DNA of 64,000 nucleotides from Kalaharituber pfeilii (lineage: Eukaryota > Ascomycota > Pezizomycetes > Pezizales > Pezizaceae): contig WHUZ01000030.1 in assembly GCA_015179045.1 (NCBI GenBank), forward strand, positions 558,001-622,000. Direction: 5' to 3'. Numbering within the stretch: the first letter of the stretch is position 1; each line of letters starts with the position of its first letter. A model generated the notes under the pieces. That model saw only the letters and a program-made list of their open reading frames with translations. It made no database searches and was not told the origin of the DNA. A program made the translations under genes and the position numbers. Below are positions 1-11,700 of this stretch, piece after piece.

Positions 1-86
1 GTTAGCATATAAGCCACTCCAAAGGCTCGGGGATTGGTGCGGGTGCAGGGAGAATTCTGGGAGGAAGGGATCGGAAACCTGGAGAT

Positions 87-145
87 TTGTTTTTTTTTTT
101 TATATATTACGTGACCCCGCTTGCAGCTGTTCGCCATGGCAGGGC
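87..145 (-). mobile_element. LINE-B 3' tail insertion (59 bp)
   Basis: Read on the minus strand, this is the last ~40 nt of the LINE-B 3' end (GCCATGGCGAACAGCTG, AGCGGGGTCACGT) followed by poly(A). The target duplication AACCTGGAGAT lies at 76-86 and 146-156. The matching place in duplication copy 2 (about 19003-19018) has a single, uninterrupted target, so it is a natural empty site and this insertion happened after the duplication. Confidence 0.9.
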
Positions 146-1868
146 AACCTGGAGATGTGAAGTAGGGAATGCAGATGGGTCGGAATTCCGTCGGTGCAGA
201 GCGATGAAGAGACGATCCAACATTTGGAAAGTAGCGAAGCAAGCGCCCGGCGCTGAGACACCCAGGCAAAAGGGAGCCTGGATTGACCTGATCGACAGGG
301 CGAGCTCCTGAAAGCGACTCAACCACAACGTTCCCTCAAGCGGAACTTACATTTATCGAAAAGCTCTCTGCGCATTCAGTCCTTTTTGGTCAAAACTTTC
401 TTCCAATCTATCCCCCAAGTGTCCCCTAAGTGGAGTGATTTTTTGCAGAAATCTCCACCTCCGTTGCCACCGGCGGTATGCGAGATTTTATAGAGAGGAA
501 ATAAGTTAAGAAAAATAACCACATGACCGAGGATTGGCATAGGTAGAAGCAAACAAAAGAAATCCCAAGATGAACAAAAATCAGCAACTGGTGTGAGAGG
601 AGAGCGATAGTGTCTACTATCCTCAGAGTGACTGGAAAGTTGAGAACTGGCGGAATACACACACAAAGCTTGTCTTCACATGTTGAATAGCGAATGCGAA
701 CTATGGGTGCAAAGTGTAGTATTGCAAGAGTGCCGAAAGGATTGCTTGCCTTCCTTAATTACAGAACAAACATGCTACTTTGATCTACATGTTAACATTG
801 AAAGCAAAGAAAGTAAGAACTCGAATCACAAAGTAAAGAAAGATTCTATGTCAAAGAATTCTAATAATGAAAGAAGTCCAAATAATCAAAGAACAATAAA
901 AGAAGAACAATCAAAGAAGAACAATCAAAGATCCATTCTTTATGCCAGAGCGACAACCCGGGTATCACAAGGCTTGGCCTATTCCGGTGCAGCGTGTAGG
1001 AAATGCCTGTACTATGTGTCAAAATTCAATAAGTGCGGTCGGAAATTTTCATAGGATATGCCAAGTATTTCAACACGCGTTCGAGCACAGAAGTATGCAA
1101 CTTTGAGGAGCGTTATCTCCAAAACTTAGGAGACAATAGGCCTAGTTTTGACACAGCACTTTCTCCCTGCCATAGGGTTGTAGCTTGTATACGGGTAATG
1201 TGAACCAAAAAAGGAACACACTTTTCGCTTGCACTTTCGGTTGCATAAATTATTCTGGTCATTTGTGATGAAATGTTGGCGTACAAATAAATCCGGGTGA
1301 CTCCAGCATAGATGCTCTGAAACGTTATAATGCAGCCAGCCACCCTCTGATGCTGAATTACCAGACAAGCACCAAAAGCATCTGTGACGGGAGATCATTT
1401 ACATAAATATGTAGTGCCACTACGAGCTATGACGAGCTGCAGCCGTTGACAAAGAGCTTACATTATGTATGGAACATATGGAAAAGATATGTAGAACTTG
1501 TATTTGGGTTCAATATTGCGCCTACCTACTGCAAATTCTCCCAGTCGCTATAGTATCAATTGAGGGCGATCGCCAAAAATCGTCTGGTAAGAAAGAGATT
1601 GGTGGAGATAGAGACATGGGCATGATTGATGGAGTAAGCATTCTTATCGCCATTGAAAGTTATTGATGTTCAACTTCACAAACTATAACCCTGAACTGCA
1701 TGCACCCAGGGCAGTACCGTTTGTCCAAAAATACGGAACATGTTTGCGGGAGTATTTTCAAAGCGGAGGAGGAAGATAAAGGAGTTTATTTTAAGACTAT
1801 TCATCCATGATGGTGGGTCAAAATCAAAGAATTCTATAGCAATGTCCAAACTAGTGAACTCTGTGGTA

Positions 1869-1903
1869 ATCGCCATAGCCCATAGGGCGGCATGCGATTA
1901 ATG

Positions 1904-1937
<34 letters not shown>
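1869..1937 (+). mobile_element. LINE-A 3' tail insertion (69 bp)
   Basis: About 40 nt of the LINE-A 3' tail (ATCGCC, GCCCATAGGGC, GCGAT, TGATATT) are followed by about 29 A. The target duplication AACTCTGTGGTA occupies 1857-1868 and 1938-1949. The same insertion with the same target is present in duplication copy 2 (20720-20783), so it predates the duplication. Confidence 0.92.
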
Positions 1938-1943
<6 letters not shown>

Positions 1944-2180
1944 GTGGTATAAGATCTGGGGCCCCTGCGCCACGCTATATGCAGTCTCCCCCTCGGCATC
2001 CCCCCCCGGCATTCCCGATAAATTTAAAACGAGTTTTGGCGAACGGTACGAAGGACGAGCTCCACAGTTTCCTCCATGGCAGCCTATTAACAAGTGTCAG
2101 CTTCTAATCTCAACATCCTGAGTTCACTCTTGGAATACCATACTTTTACTTTAGTAAGCAGGCGCAACAGTAAAAAAAAG

Positions 2181-3738
2181 TTATCTGCGTGGTTGAGGTC
2201 CAGAGGAATCACCAACGGATCTGACCTTTTGACGACACAATAATCTGCATTTGCGAACTGCATGCGGTGGATTCTCAACGTCAGGCCTAATAGGGTTAGC
2301 GGATAACTCGGGGAAAATGGCATCCGCAATAATACCCGAAGTAATAATTCCGAACACTTGCAATTTCTTAACCACGTCCCAGTCATGACGAACACGTTCC
2401 TTCAAATCCCACAACATCAGAACCATCGCACGATGCATTTTGAAAACATCGTTCTCTCCTTTCAGGTCGTTGTTCAGATTTTGCGGAGGAATGGAGGTCT
2501 CAGTTACCCCGACATCAAATGAGTGCGCGCCATCGTTATAGCGGAAGAGTCCATCAAAGCGATCGGTTTTTCCAAGTACATGGGAATTCAGTTCTTTGCG
2601 TAAAAGTAGCAAGAACGGCATAAGCCCACCGCTCCAGAGATCATCCACGATCGTTGACCATATCACGTCATAATTGCCTTCCTTGAGAGAACCGAGGACA
2701 TTAGGGTATCTCTGACAATGGGAAATCCAGTGGGATACAGATCTGTTTGCGTATGTGCAGACAAAGTTATGGGCTGTCGGTTCCTCATCAGCCGGACGGG
2801 GGCATGTTTCTGTGACGCGGCTGCCGGGTGTGAGTTTCGACATTTAAATTTGATATTTTGAACAAGAACGAAAAAAAGAACGGGTGCTGCTCACATGAAA
2901 CTGCTTTTATCTGTACACTCGGAGAATCGAGAAAGCGCATACTCAAGGTTTGGGTCGTCACCAGGCAGTTTTAGCATGTTAGAACGTAATGTCGCATAGT
3001 CCTCCAGATAGGTATTTGCAAGCATATTGAGACCGACGATACCGTGATCTAAAAGCTTTCTGAAGTGCCCACTCTCTGACTGGAGCCAAGTTTGAATGGG
3101 GAGCACAATACAATTCACAGGCTAGGTATGTAAGCGATGTGAACTTTAATTAGCCGGCATTGACGAACCTTGCCAGCAGGCCACGATTTTGTGCATTCCA
3201 GATCAGGTTCGGGCTCAAGGGAGTTTTCTCTTTCAGTGTCAGGTTCACTTCTCTCTTTCTGTGCAGTATTTATGACTGTCCCTTTCACGTTGCTAAGGTT
3301 CCCGATCTGCGACGGGGCGTTGAAGTAAATCGTCGAGTTTGCTGACCGTTGGCGCCGGGGATTACTTCGCGTTTTCTGAAAAGTTGGAGATTATTATTAA
3401 AGAGCGACGCTCCGGTCGCTCTAGTAGTAGTCTCTCAAATGAGGGAAGTGAGATGAAAGGTCACTTACTGTAGTTTTTCCCTTGTTTTCGCTATCCAAAA
3501 TCTTTGTAGCTCGTGCCCTTTGCGACGCTGTACCATCCTTTGCTAAATCCGGTAGGCTATCCAGCCAGAATCCGCGAGTATGTGTGTTGTCGGACTGAAA
3601 TTTATAACCTTCAGTGTTATGCAAAAGGTACTGCCGGAAGTCGTGAAGATCCCAACTCGACGGATCGCGGGTGAAGTAAGTCTTCACAAATGCATGACGC
3701 AACTTGCACTGCGTAGGATCGAATCGTGTTTTTGTCAT
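2181..3738 (-). CDS. Unknown four-exon gene, copy 1 (447 aa)
   Basis: Exons on the minus strand are 3738-3469, 3375-3169, 3121-2895 and 2820-2181. Introns are 93, 47 and 74 bp with GT..AG ends; the 47 bp intron has a weak GTTCGT donor. The spliced frame is open for 447 codons (1344 nt with stop) and begins MTKTRFDPTQ. Exon 2 is charged and Ser/Asn-rich. Exon 4 has an aromatic-rich core with WSTIVDDLWSGG, RFDGLFRYNDG and FDVGVTETS. I recognise no family. A faint resemblance to PD-(D/E)XK nuclease-like folds (D in RFDGLF, E in VTETS, no clear ExK) is speculation. The last ~45 codons are uncertain: another frame over 2087-2280 (FANADYCVVKRSDP) also looks coding, so a further intron or a frameshift may exist near 2320. 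A hairpin array sits just upstream of the start. Copy 2 at 21027-22580 keeps the same frames and splice sites. Confidence 0.6.
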
Positions 3739-3778
3739 CGAGGTGAAAGTGTGAGGGTCACTGAATCGGGAGGTATAT

Positions 3779-4062
3779 AGTGAAAGGAAGAGAATCACTA
3801 CCGCAGTGAAAGGGTGAGAATCACCGCCCTTCGATAGTCACAGTGAAAGGATTAGAATCACTGCGCTTCGGTGCTCGCAGTGAAAGGGTTAGAATCACTG
3901 CGCTTCGGTGCTCGCAGTGAAAGTGTGAGAATCACCGCGCTCCGGTAATCACAGTGAAAGGGTTAGAATCACCGTGCTTCGGTAGTTCACAGTGAAAGGG
4001 TTAGAATCACTGTGCTCCGGCGGTCGCAGTGAAAGGGTCAGAATCACTGCGCTTCGGTAGTA
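3779..4062. repeat. Tandem hairpin array upstream of unknown gene, copy 1
   Basis: About eight units of roughly 38 bp. Each contains an inverted repeat such as CGCAGTGA..TCACTGCG around a loop like AAGGGTTAGAA, then a GC-rich spacer of the type CGCTTCGGTGCTCG. Some units read CACAGTGA..TCACTGTG, so both arms change together. The array starts about 40 bp upstream of the gene's ATG (3738, minus strand), in the promoter or 5' leader. Copy 2 has about ten units. Confidence 0.85.
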
Positions 4063-4448
4063 GTGACGGACTTCCAGTGACATGAAAGAAGCGTTGTTGT
4101 GAAAGAAGCGTGAGGGTTGGATGAGTTAAGTTGCAGGGGAGGGGGGTGCGTTTGATTATGACTAACCATGAATCCCCTAACCCTTAGTTTCTTCTGACTT
4201 CGTCAAATGTCTTGGCAACAATGCTTGGCAGTGACAAGAAGCTGGTATGGACTAGTACAACACTGAAAACCCAATCGATAACGAGAATATAATAAATGCA
4301 AAACCGATTGAAATAAAAAGTAAGAAAGGCCAGCGATCTAGAAGAGGAAGAAATTATTTCGTGGAGGAATTATGGTGATTAGACCATTGATACGGAACAG
4401 TGGATTCACCATCCGCTGCCTTGGACCGGGAGTGTGACATTCCAATTA
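4063..4448. other. Non-coding end of duplication copy 1
   Basis: No gene is seen. The sequence follows copy 2 up to about 4419 and then a short unique stretch runs to the pogo-like element's TA target site at 4447-4448. Confidence 0.6.
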
Positions 4449-7048
4449 CTGTCGCTTACCTAATAGTGACCGACCACCCATAGGTGACCGAATTGGGAAT
4501 CCCTGCATCCACCTTCAAATTCATTACTATTACCAACGCCAACAAAACGGCAAAAATATAGGCGAAGTCATACTCAATACAACAAGCGCTGCGCTATCAG
4601 ATGTGATATAGGGAAAAAAAAAAATACAAGATCTCATGAAATTTCCAAAAATTAGACCAAAATAGTATAGAAAGACAACCCTCCTCAATATCTACCCCCT
4701 CAAAATTCGAATTCTCCATAAATCAATACAGTCAATGCTGTATATAATTCTCAGATGGCATAAAAACATCTTACTACTCAATTAATCCTATACAATTAGT
4801 GAGCTTATAGACATAATGAAGATTTTGCATAGATACGTACTTCCATATAATTATATATTTCCAGCTGCCGAAGATGTTGTACAAATATTTCATCGTTCTC
4901 GTCCTCCCAATCCTCCTCAATTGATATTTCCTCTACAGGGGGGCCTTGGGTGACATTAGCACTATTCTTTGTAACAGCTATAGCATTCTTACCTTCTGCA
5001 TTCTCTGTTAACCCCCCTCCCCCGCTTTTGAGGACCCCTCTATTGGATCAGTAGCTGGAGCCTTTTTTTTGGGAGGCGTACAGGGCTTTTTTGGGATAGG
5101 GAGTCCTGCTGCGAGTGCTGCATCTCGTGCCTGCTTCCATTTAGCTTCTCGAGCTGCCTTTTCTGCATCCCGGACCTTTTTCTCTTGCCATCCTCCTTTT
5201 TTTTAATCAACTTCTTCTGGCCCTCCTCAATCTCCTTGCGTGTTAAAACGCGCCCTTGACCTACTCGACATTTGCTTGGTACCTTGTTGATTTCTTTTCC
5301 ACTTCTGAGCTGCATAAATTTTTCCCCTCGTGGGCGAATCTCATGGAAGTATGCAACTTGCTGCATAGTCAGATCAATTCTCGTATTGTTGCACTACGTT
5401 GAGGAGTTAATGCGAATTGGTCGATTTGGCGAGCAAGATTACGCAGCTTCGTCGGTGGTGATAGTATAGTATTGGTAGGGGGAAGCTTCGAGGCAGGAGG
5501 AAATGCAGGGATCATGGTATCTTGAAGCTGATTGGTTGTAGGCGCAAATTTAACCTTTTTCGTCCTTGATGTCTCAGGCCCATTACCCACTGTAGCTGGT
5601 ACTCCTCGCGCATTGTCAATATTGACTGGCCAGCATCCAGATTTATTCCATGCTTTCTTGATGATATCTATGGTATATACTTCCTTGCGAGCCTCGTACA
5701 AAATTTCCCAAAACGCCGGTCGTTTCAGTACTTCGAAGGTATAATGACGTAGCCAGTACTGTAGATTGTGCCGATAGGCTCTCTGAAGCAAGCCAAAGCA
5801 TCCCACATCAAGAGGTTGCATAAAGTGAGTGCTATGGGGTGGGAGGCAGATCATCTAGATATCATGATTGAGAGCAAATTCAACCGTCCGCCAATAGACA
5901 TGAGAGCTATGCCCATCAACAATAAGAATTCGGGTAGGGCGCTTCTTCAGAGATTTATCATATGCTGGCCTGGTATGGCGCTCAAAGTGTGTAGAGATGT
6001 ACTCGAAGCCTAAATCATCATCCATATATCCATTTGGTGACATACCAAATGTCGCATCAGCGCTATGTACCCCCCCTTCTCCATATGATGCTTCGACATG
6101 AACTTTGCCCTTGTATACCACATATGGTGGTATATGCGCCCCTGCTACAGAAACTGTCTCCAAAACAGTAACAAACTCTCTAGACCCCTCAGTTAGTGCT
6201 TCTGCAGCTTTGGTCCCTGCGCGAACAATGTATTTTTTCTTGATCTTATCATCTCCAATAATAATGCCTTTTTCGTCGCAATTCCATATGTTCGGTTCAG
6301 TGACATTGTACCGCCGAATAAGATTTGCTAGAAGCCTATAGAAGTGCGCTTGGAGTTCTTTAGATGCACCTGCTTTTCGCCGTGTACGCTCGTGGTATTG
6401 GACGAACTTTTTGTCAAGTTCCGGATGGCGTTTAAGAAACCGTGATACCCAGTGCTTCCCAATAGCAGGTGCTAATCCCTTAGCTACTGCATCTTTATGA
6501 GCCTTCCTGATCTCCCATATACTACTAGTACATTGTTTCTCAGTAGTACTATGCTTCTGAGCACGAGAAATTAGAATATCTTGTGCCATTTGCTCAAACA
6601 AAGCGTGGGATAGTGGGAAACCGCGATCGGCCATTTCAAGGCAGTGTTCTTTGAGTGCTGATTCTTCTCCTGGAGTAAAAAGCTGCCGATGCCGATAAGC
6701 AAATTTGTGTGCCTTGCGTTCACCCTTCACTCTGCGCCGTAGTGTAACTTCATTCACTCCATATTCAGCTGCTATGCGTGCCTTTGGAATGGAGGGGTGC
6801 CGTTTAGCGAAATCAACCGCACGTTGCATTTCTTCCTCAGTATATGCAGGCATAATGAGCTAGGATAGGCACTAGGGTATAGTGACTTGATAGTGTAGTG
6901 GATGCAGATTAAAATGGTATATTCAGGTACTATAAACAATGCATGGGTGGTGAGATAATATGCGAAAATGAAGCGGGGAGGAGGTGATTGACAGGGATAT
7001 TTTAATCGGTCACTTATGGGTGGTCGGTCACCATTAGGTAAGCGACAG
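4449..7048 (-). mobile_element. Pogo/Fot1-like DNA transposon, 2.6 kb
   Basis: Terminal inverted repeats of about 45 bp begin CTGTCGCTTACCTAAT at 4449 and end with the reverse complement at 7048 (a few mismatches). TA dinucleotides flank both ends (4447-4448 and 7049-7050), the target duplication expected for Tc1/mariner/pogo elements. The only coding content is the broken transposase at 5040-6853. The left third (4449-5040) is AT-rich with no gene. The element abuts duplication copy 1, and copy 2 lacks it. Confidence 0.9.
5040..6853 (-). pseudogene. Pogo/Tigger-family transposase, broken
   Basis: The N-terminus (from 6853) is a psq-type helix-turn-helix (ARIAAEYGVNEVTLRRR), followed by a CENP-B-like second DNA-binding region with KHWVSRFLKRHPEL. 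The DDE catalytic core shows the first Asp in WNCDEKG, the second in ILIVDGHSSH and the third in HFMQPLDVGCF. An amber codon (TAG, 5855-5857) interrupts the frame between the second and third Asp; the next codon continues the same frame. Near 5370 the frame shifts by one base into a basic, Lys/Arg-rich tail (to 5040) typical of Fot1/pogo proteins. The protein would need both lesions absent to work, so the copy is probably inactive. Confidence 0.88.
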
Positions 7049-7547
7049 TAATGACAAGACTCTTCCATATCCACTTGTTAAGTTTCGCCTGTAATGTCTC
7101 TATTAATTCAGCCGTACTCCGTACTGTATGTGGTTTTGTCCCAGTTGCGGCGGTGTCGCCCTCGGGGGAATGTCATCCCCATCCACATCTACTTTCATAC
7201 CAATACCCTGCGGCTTCATTCCCGCGTCATTACGCAGGGTCTCGTGTAAACTTGCGCTTTCAAATATTACAGTTTTCTGAAAAAGTGCCATTTGCGCGCT
7301 GCTGAAACCCCAACGCTAATCTCCTTTATCGTGCTGCCTGCTGCTTGCGCTATCCACGTCGAGGTGTGCATACGGCACCCGTAGGCTTCAGGGTACTTGT
7401 TTAACATCATGACTCGGGTGACGCGTACGGCAAGCGGGAACAGGGTGCATTGGCCCGCATTTTTTAGTTTTATTTTATTTTAATTTTTTTAACACAAAAA
7501 ACATATAACCTCGCTTACAGCAAAATATATAAGCGAACATATAGCTA
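7049..7547. other. Intergenic, no gene recognised
   Basis: Between the pogo-like element and the MITE. Small open frames occur but none resembles a known protein; the stretch around 7480 is AT-rich. Confidence 0.5.
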
Positions 7548-7833
7548 CCGTATTAACTCACATAAGAGCAAGAAAACAAACGCGCGCTAGTTCGGTGTTG
7601 GCAAAATTCTCAGCGCCAGTGCGCGTGTATCACGCACGGGCACGTAATGATCCCCGAATTACCGCGATGCTAACCTCAACACCACGGAGATTCGTAGAGA
7701 AGCTGGAGATTAGCCGTGCTTAGCAATGCCAAGATTGCACGAACAGCGCGCTAGCGTGATTAATGGCGCCTGAGTCCTGCCAAGACCGAACTAGCGCGCG
7801 TTTGTTTTCTTGCTCTTATGTGAGTTAATACGG
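7548..7833. mobile_element. MITE, 286 bp, TA-flanked
   Basis: Nearly perfect ~48 bp terminal inverted repeats start CCGTATTAACTCACATAAG at 7548 and end with the complement at 7833. TA target sites lie at 7546-7547 and 7834-7835. The interior is non-coding and contains ACCTCAACACC, which recurs in a decayed relative near 27.9-28.1 kb. The TIR does not resemble that of the neighbouring pogo-like element, so its transposase source is not visible here. Confidence 0.9.
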
Positions 7834-8719
7834 TACTTTAGATCGTTTTTCGGGACGTAACCCCACATACAGGCTTCCAACCTGTGGCAGGGCCTCATAC
7901 TGTGTGAGGTTAAAGACAGCTATCTACTTTACGAATACACGCCATGTGCCCAATGTACCCAATGTACTTGCTGGCCCTACCTCTAGCCCAGGTGGATTGC
8001 TGCACTCGAACCCATGTTCTCTGCACTCCACCTTCCCTACAGGTGCAGCGAGCCTCCTCCTCTCCACAGATCTTCCTTCTGGACAGGGCTCCGTCTCTTC
8101 CAGGCTCGTATCCAGCAGTAGTTAATTTGAACTCTCCTGCACCACTTACATAATTTTCCCCTGCCAAAACCAGTTGCTCTTATTCCTCCCAACCTACTCT
8201 TGATGCGGATCGCCCTCCATGGCCTGTACTGTACATCCTACCTAATTCTGTACATTTATCTTCTACTAATAAATACTTAACAAATCTTTAATTCAACCTT
8301 TCTATTTAAAGAATAATATATATTTACTAGTCACGATTTTTATCTTTTCTTTAAATTATTAAGCTTAATAATCGAAATACTTAAGCCGTAGTCTTTCGTT
8401 CCTGTTTTAAGACTATAAGTATTACCTTCATACATTATTTTTTACAAACTCTACAATGTAGTTATTTAAATGTAATCTCTTTCAGCTAGAAAGTATTGCT
8501 AACGAATATATATTAAATTATATTCTAGCATATATATGCATATATTGTGAGATCGTGAAATACATTACTCAAAAATAAACCAAAAACAAATATATAACTG
8601 CTCCCCACACGCCACCATGAAACAATGTTGCTCAATCCAATCCAAAGCTACCAATAAATTCGTTAAAATTTAAACTGACTGATATGCCACTCCATGACCA
8701 GTACGTTGCCGACCGCCGC
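7834..8719. other. Intergenic, 3' flank of the receptor gene
   Basis: No gene is recognised. From about 8260 to 8660 the DNA is strongly AT-rich and would include the 3' untranslated region and polyadenylation signals of the minus-strand receptor gene ending at 8720. No single signal can be assigned with confidence. Confidence 0.5.
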
Positions 8720-11700
8720 CTACACTGCAGTTATCCGCCGTCGTATCCTCACCCCGAACAACTCCACATCCATCTTCCGGATTCGTAGCTTATCCACTTC
8801 CATCTTCTTTGAAGGCTCAGTGTGCAGCTGGCAAGGCGGTAGGAGCATTTCATTGACCAGCAGAGCAGATGGTGCGAACACGATCGCCTCGCCAACCTTC
8901 AAGCTTATAATTCTGTCAAATAGGTCCGTGGCATCCGTGCTGCTGCTGCTGCGAATTGACAGGCGCTTGCGCAAGGTCTCGAACCACTCAGATGAGTACA
9001 AGCGGTGGATAATGATCACCGAGACAAGGCCCATGAGCTCCTGCAACACGGGCTCCTGGGTTGCGATGATGATGCGCACGCCAAAGTGCCACTGCCGCCG
9101 GATGATGGAGAGCAGCTGGTCCGTGAGTGAGCGCCCCGGCGGCGTGGCCGTCATGTACTGGTGAGCCTCGTCAACCGCGATAATCTTTGCGACGTCAGGG
9201 GATTTGCGCAGGTAAAGCTCGATGCAGATGCGGAAGAGCACGCAGGCCGCGCCAGCGTCGACGAAAGGGCACGAAAGGTCGACGATGGCGAGGTCCCCTG
9301 GGCGACCGTTGAACTGGCCATCAGAGTCAGTGCTCTCATGGTCGAGGAAGGTTTCGAGGAGGTCGAGGCGCTGCTTGACCACACCGGGTTGGGCCATCTG
9401 GAGGTTAAGCTTGCCTAGGCGCGTGGTGAACTCGATGTAGTCAAAGTTCGCGCTGGAGAGGGCCATGTCATGGAGCAACTTGGTGACTTCGACCATGTAC
9501 AGGTCCGCAGACTCGGTGTCCGGTATGAGGTTGCGCATATCGGAGAAGGTGAGGTCTCGGGCACGGATCTTCAAGGGGTAGACTCTCACGTGGGGGATGT
9601 GGGAATAGGCTGTTAACAGATTGTGGTAGTTGCTCGGGGAGACCAGGACAGTGACGGAAAGGGCACTGTCGATAGCAGCCGGGAGGCCCGCGGAGCTGGG
9701 CGGGTTGGGGCTGGCGAGGAACGCGGCTTCGCATGGGCGGAAAGCGGTTTTGGAGTTGTATCCGTCAAAGTGGAGAACGAGGCCTGACCCAGGCTTCTGG
9801 AGGACGCCGAGACGGCGTGAAGGGATGAGGTAGCTTTCTGGGCGGTTCATCAGCACATGGGTGTCGGAGGGATGAGCAGAACACTTACCCAGCATGGTCA
9901 ACAGCGTGTGGGATTTCCCGCTGCCGTGCAGGCCGCACACGAAAAACGAAGCCGGGACGTGGGTATTGAGGAAGATCCTATTGTCCAGCAGAGCTGAGTT
10001 GAGCACGCTGCCGACAAGCGAGTACTGTGGGATGTGCTCCCTGGCCCTAGCACCATCCTTACCGGCGAACACACATGGACTGAACAGCACTGAGCTCTTG
10101 ATCTGGTTATCGGATAACCTGTGGTTGTCACGCACAGTGGGGTCGACGTTGTCAGGGCCCTCGAGGCCCAGCAGATCCATCTGGTCGTCGAGGGTTGGCA
10201 GACTGGTGGCGACGCCGATATCGAAGGCGTACACCGGATCATCCCAGAAGGGGGTAGATCCCGGGGAGTTCGAGGTAGCGCGGATGGAGGTAGAGGGTAT
10301 CAAGGTAGCGGGTATTGGGGTAGCAGGTATCGAGATAGAGGGGATCGAGCTAGCTGGGATCGGGGTAGCGGGTTCCGGGGTAGCGGGTGCCGGGGTAGAG
10401 GAGATCAAGGTAGCGGAGATCGAGGAAGCGGAAATCGCGGTGGGGAGGTCGGCGTCGGACGTGTCCACTGGACAATCCCAGGGGGTAAAGCCGGCTGGGA
10501 TGGACGTAGCGGGGATGGAGGTAGCGGAGATCGAGGTCGGGACGTCGATATCGAATGTGTCCACCGGATCATCCCAGAAGGGGATAAAACCGACGGGGAT
10601 TGAGGTAGGCAAGCCGATATCGACCGTGTCCGCCGGATCATCCCAGATGGGGTTAAAGGCGGAAGGGATCGAGGCCGCAGGGATCGAGGTAGCAGCGGCC
10701 GAGTTAGCGGGAATCGGGGTAACGGGGCTATCCGGACGGACGGGTAGCTCATGGATATGCTGCAAGCCGGGTGGCACGAATATCTGAGGGAACGTGACGG
10801 GCTGGGCTGCGAGAAGCAGCTCCCTAACCTCAGCATGGTAATATCCTGAAACTACGTCAAGAGCTGTCCTTCCCCACAGGTCGTTAATGTTAATATCTGC
10901 CTCCGCTGTAAGAAGCTGCTTCACAACCTCAACCTGGCCACTCGCTGAAGCTATGTGTAAAGGTGTTTGTTGCCACTTATCGGTGTGATCCACGGCTGCT
11001 CCAGATGTGAGAAGCTGCTTGACAACCTCAACATACCCACGCTCTGAAGCTATATGAAGAGCTGTCACTCCACCTGCCTCGCCTTTGTTAATTTCTGCCC
11101 CTGCGATAAGAAGCTGCTTTACAACCTCAACCTGGCCACTTGCTGAAGCTATGTATAGAGGTGTTTGTTGATACTTATCAGTGTGATCCACAGCCGCTCC
11201 AGATGCGAGAAGCTGATTTACAACCTCAACCTGGCCACTTCTTGAAGCTATGTGTAGAGGTGTTTGTTGCCACTTGTTGGTGTGATCCACGGCCGCTCCG
11301 GATGCGAGAAGCTGCTTTACAACCTCAACATGCCCACGCTCTGAAGCTATGTGAAGAGCTGTCACCCCCTCTGCCTGGTATTCGTTAATTTCCGCCCCCA
11401 CAATAAGAAGCTGCTTTACAACCTCAACCTGGCCACTTGCTGAAGCTATGTATAGATGTGTTTGCTGCCACTTATCAGTGTGATCCACGGCCGCTCCGGA
11501 TGCGAGAAGATGCTTTACAACCTCAACATACCCACGCTCTGAAGCTATGTGAAGAGCTTTCGCCCCCCCTGCCACGTCTTTGTTAATATTTGCTCCTGCA
11601 ATAAGAAGCTGCTTTACAACCTCAACCTGGCCACTTGCTGAAGCTATGTATAGAGGTGTTTGTTGCCACTTATCGATGTGATCCACAGCCGCTCCAGATG

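Larger units (their letters stand above)
1..4419 (+). repeat. Segmental duplication, copy 1 (direct)
   Basis: This segment matches 18931-23437 almost base for base in the same orientation, with scattered substitutions and small indels. The match is already present at base 1, so the left end lies outside the window. It fades at about 4419, where copy 2 reads on into unrelated sequence. It carries the unknown four-exon gene, a hairpin array and a LINE-A tail insertion shared with copy 2, plus a LINE-B tail insertion (87-145) that copy 2 lacks. Bases 150-1850 hold no convincing gene; the short open frame near 680-1054 is low-complexity Ser/Asn/Lys-rich and part of the repeat. Confidence 0.95.

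Noticed and set aside
87..145. LINE-B tails as an independent SINE family
   Set aside because: No RNA polymerase III A/B boxes were seen, 5' ends vary between copies, and the same sequence is the 3' end of the full LINE-B at 54651.
680..1054. A 124-codon Ser/Asn/Lys-rich frame as a gene
   Set aside because: It is part of the duplicated repeat, its counterparts at 19604 and 25672 are disrupted, and it shows no domain.
3779..4062. CRISPR-like array
   Set aside because: Units are contiguous tandem repeats with internal hairpins and similar spacers, not unique spacers, and the genome is eukaryotic.
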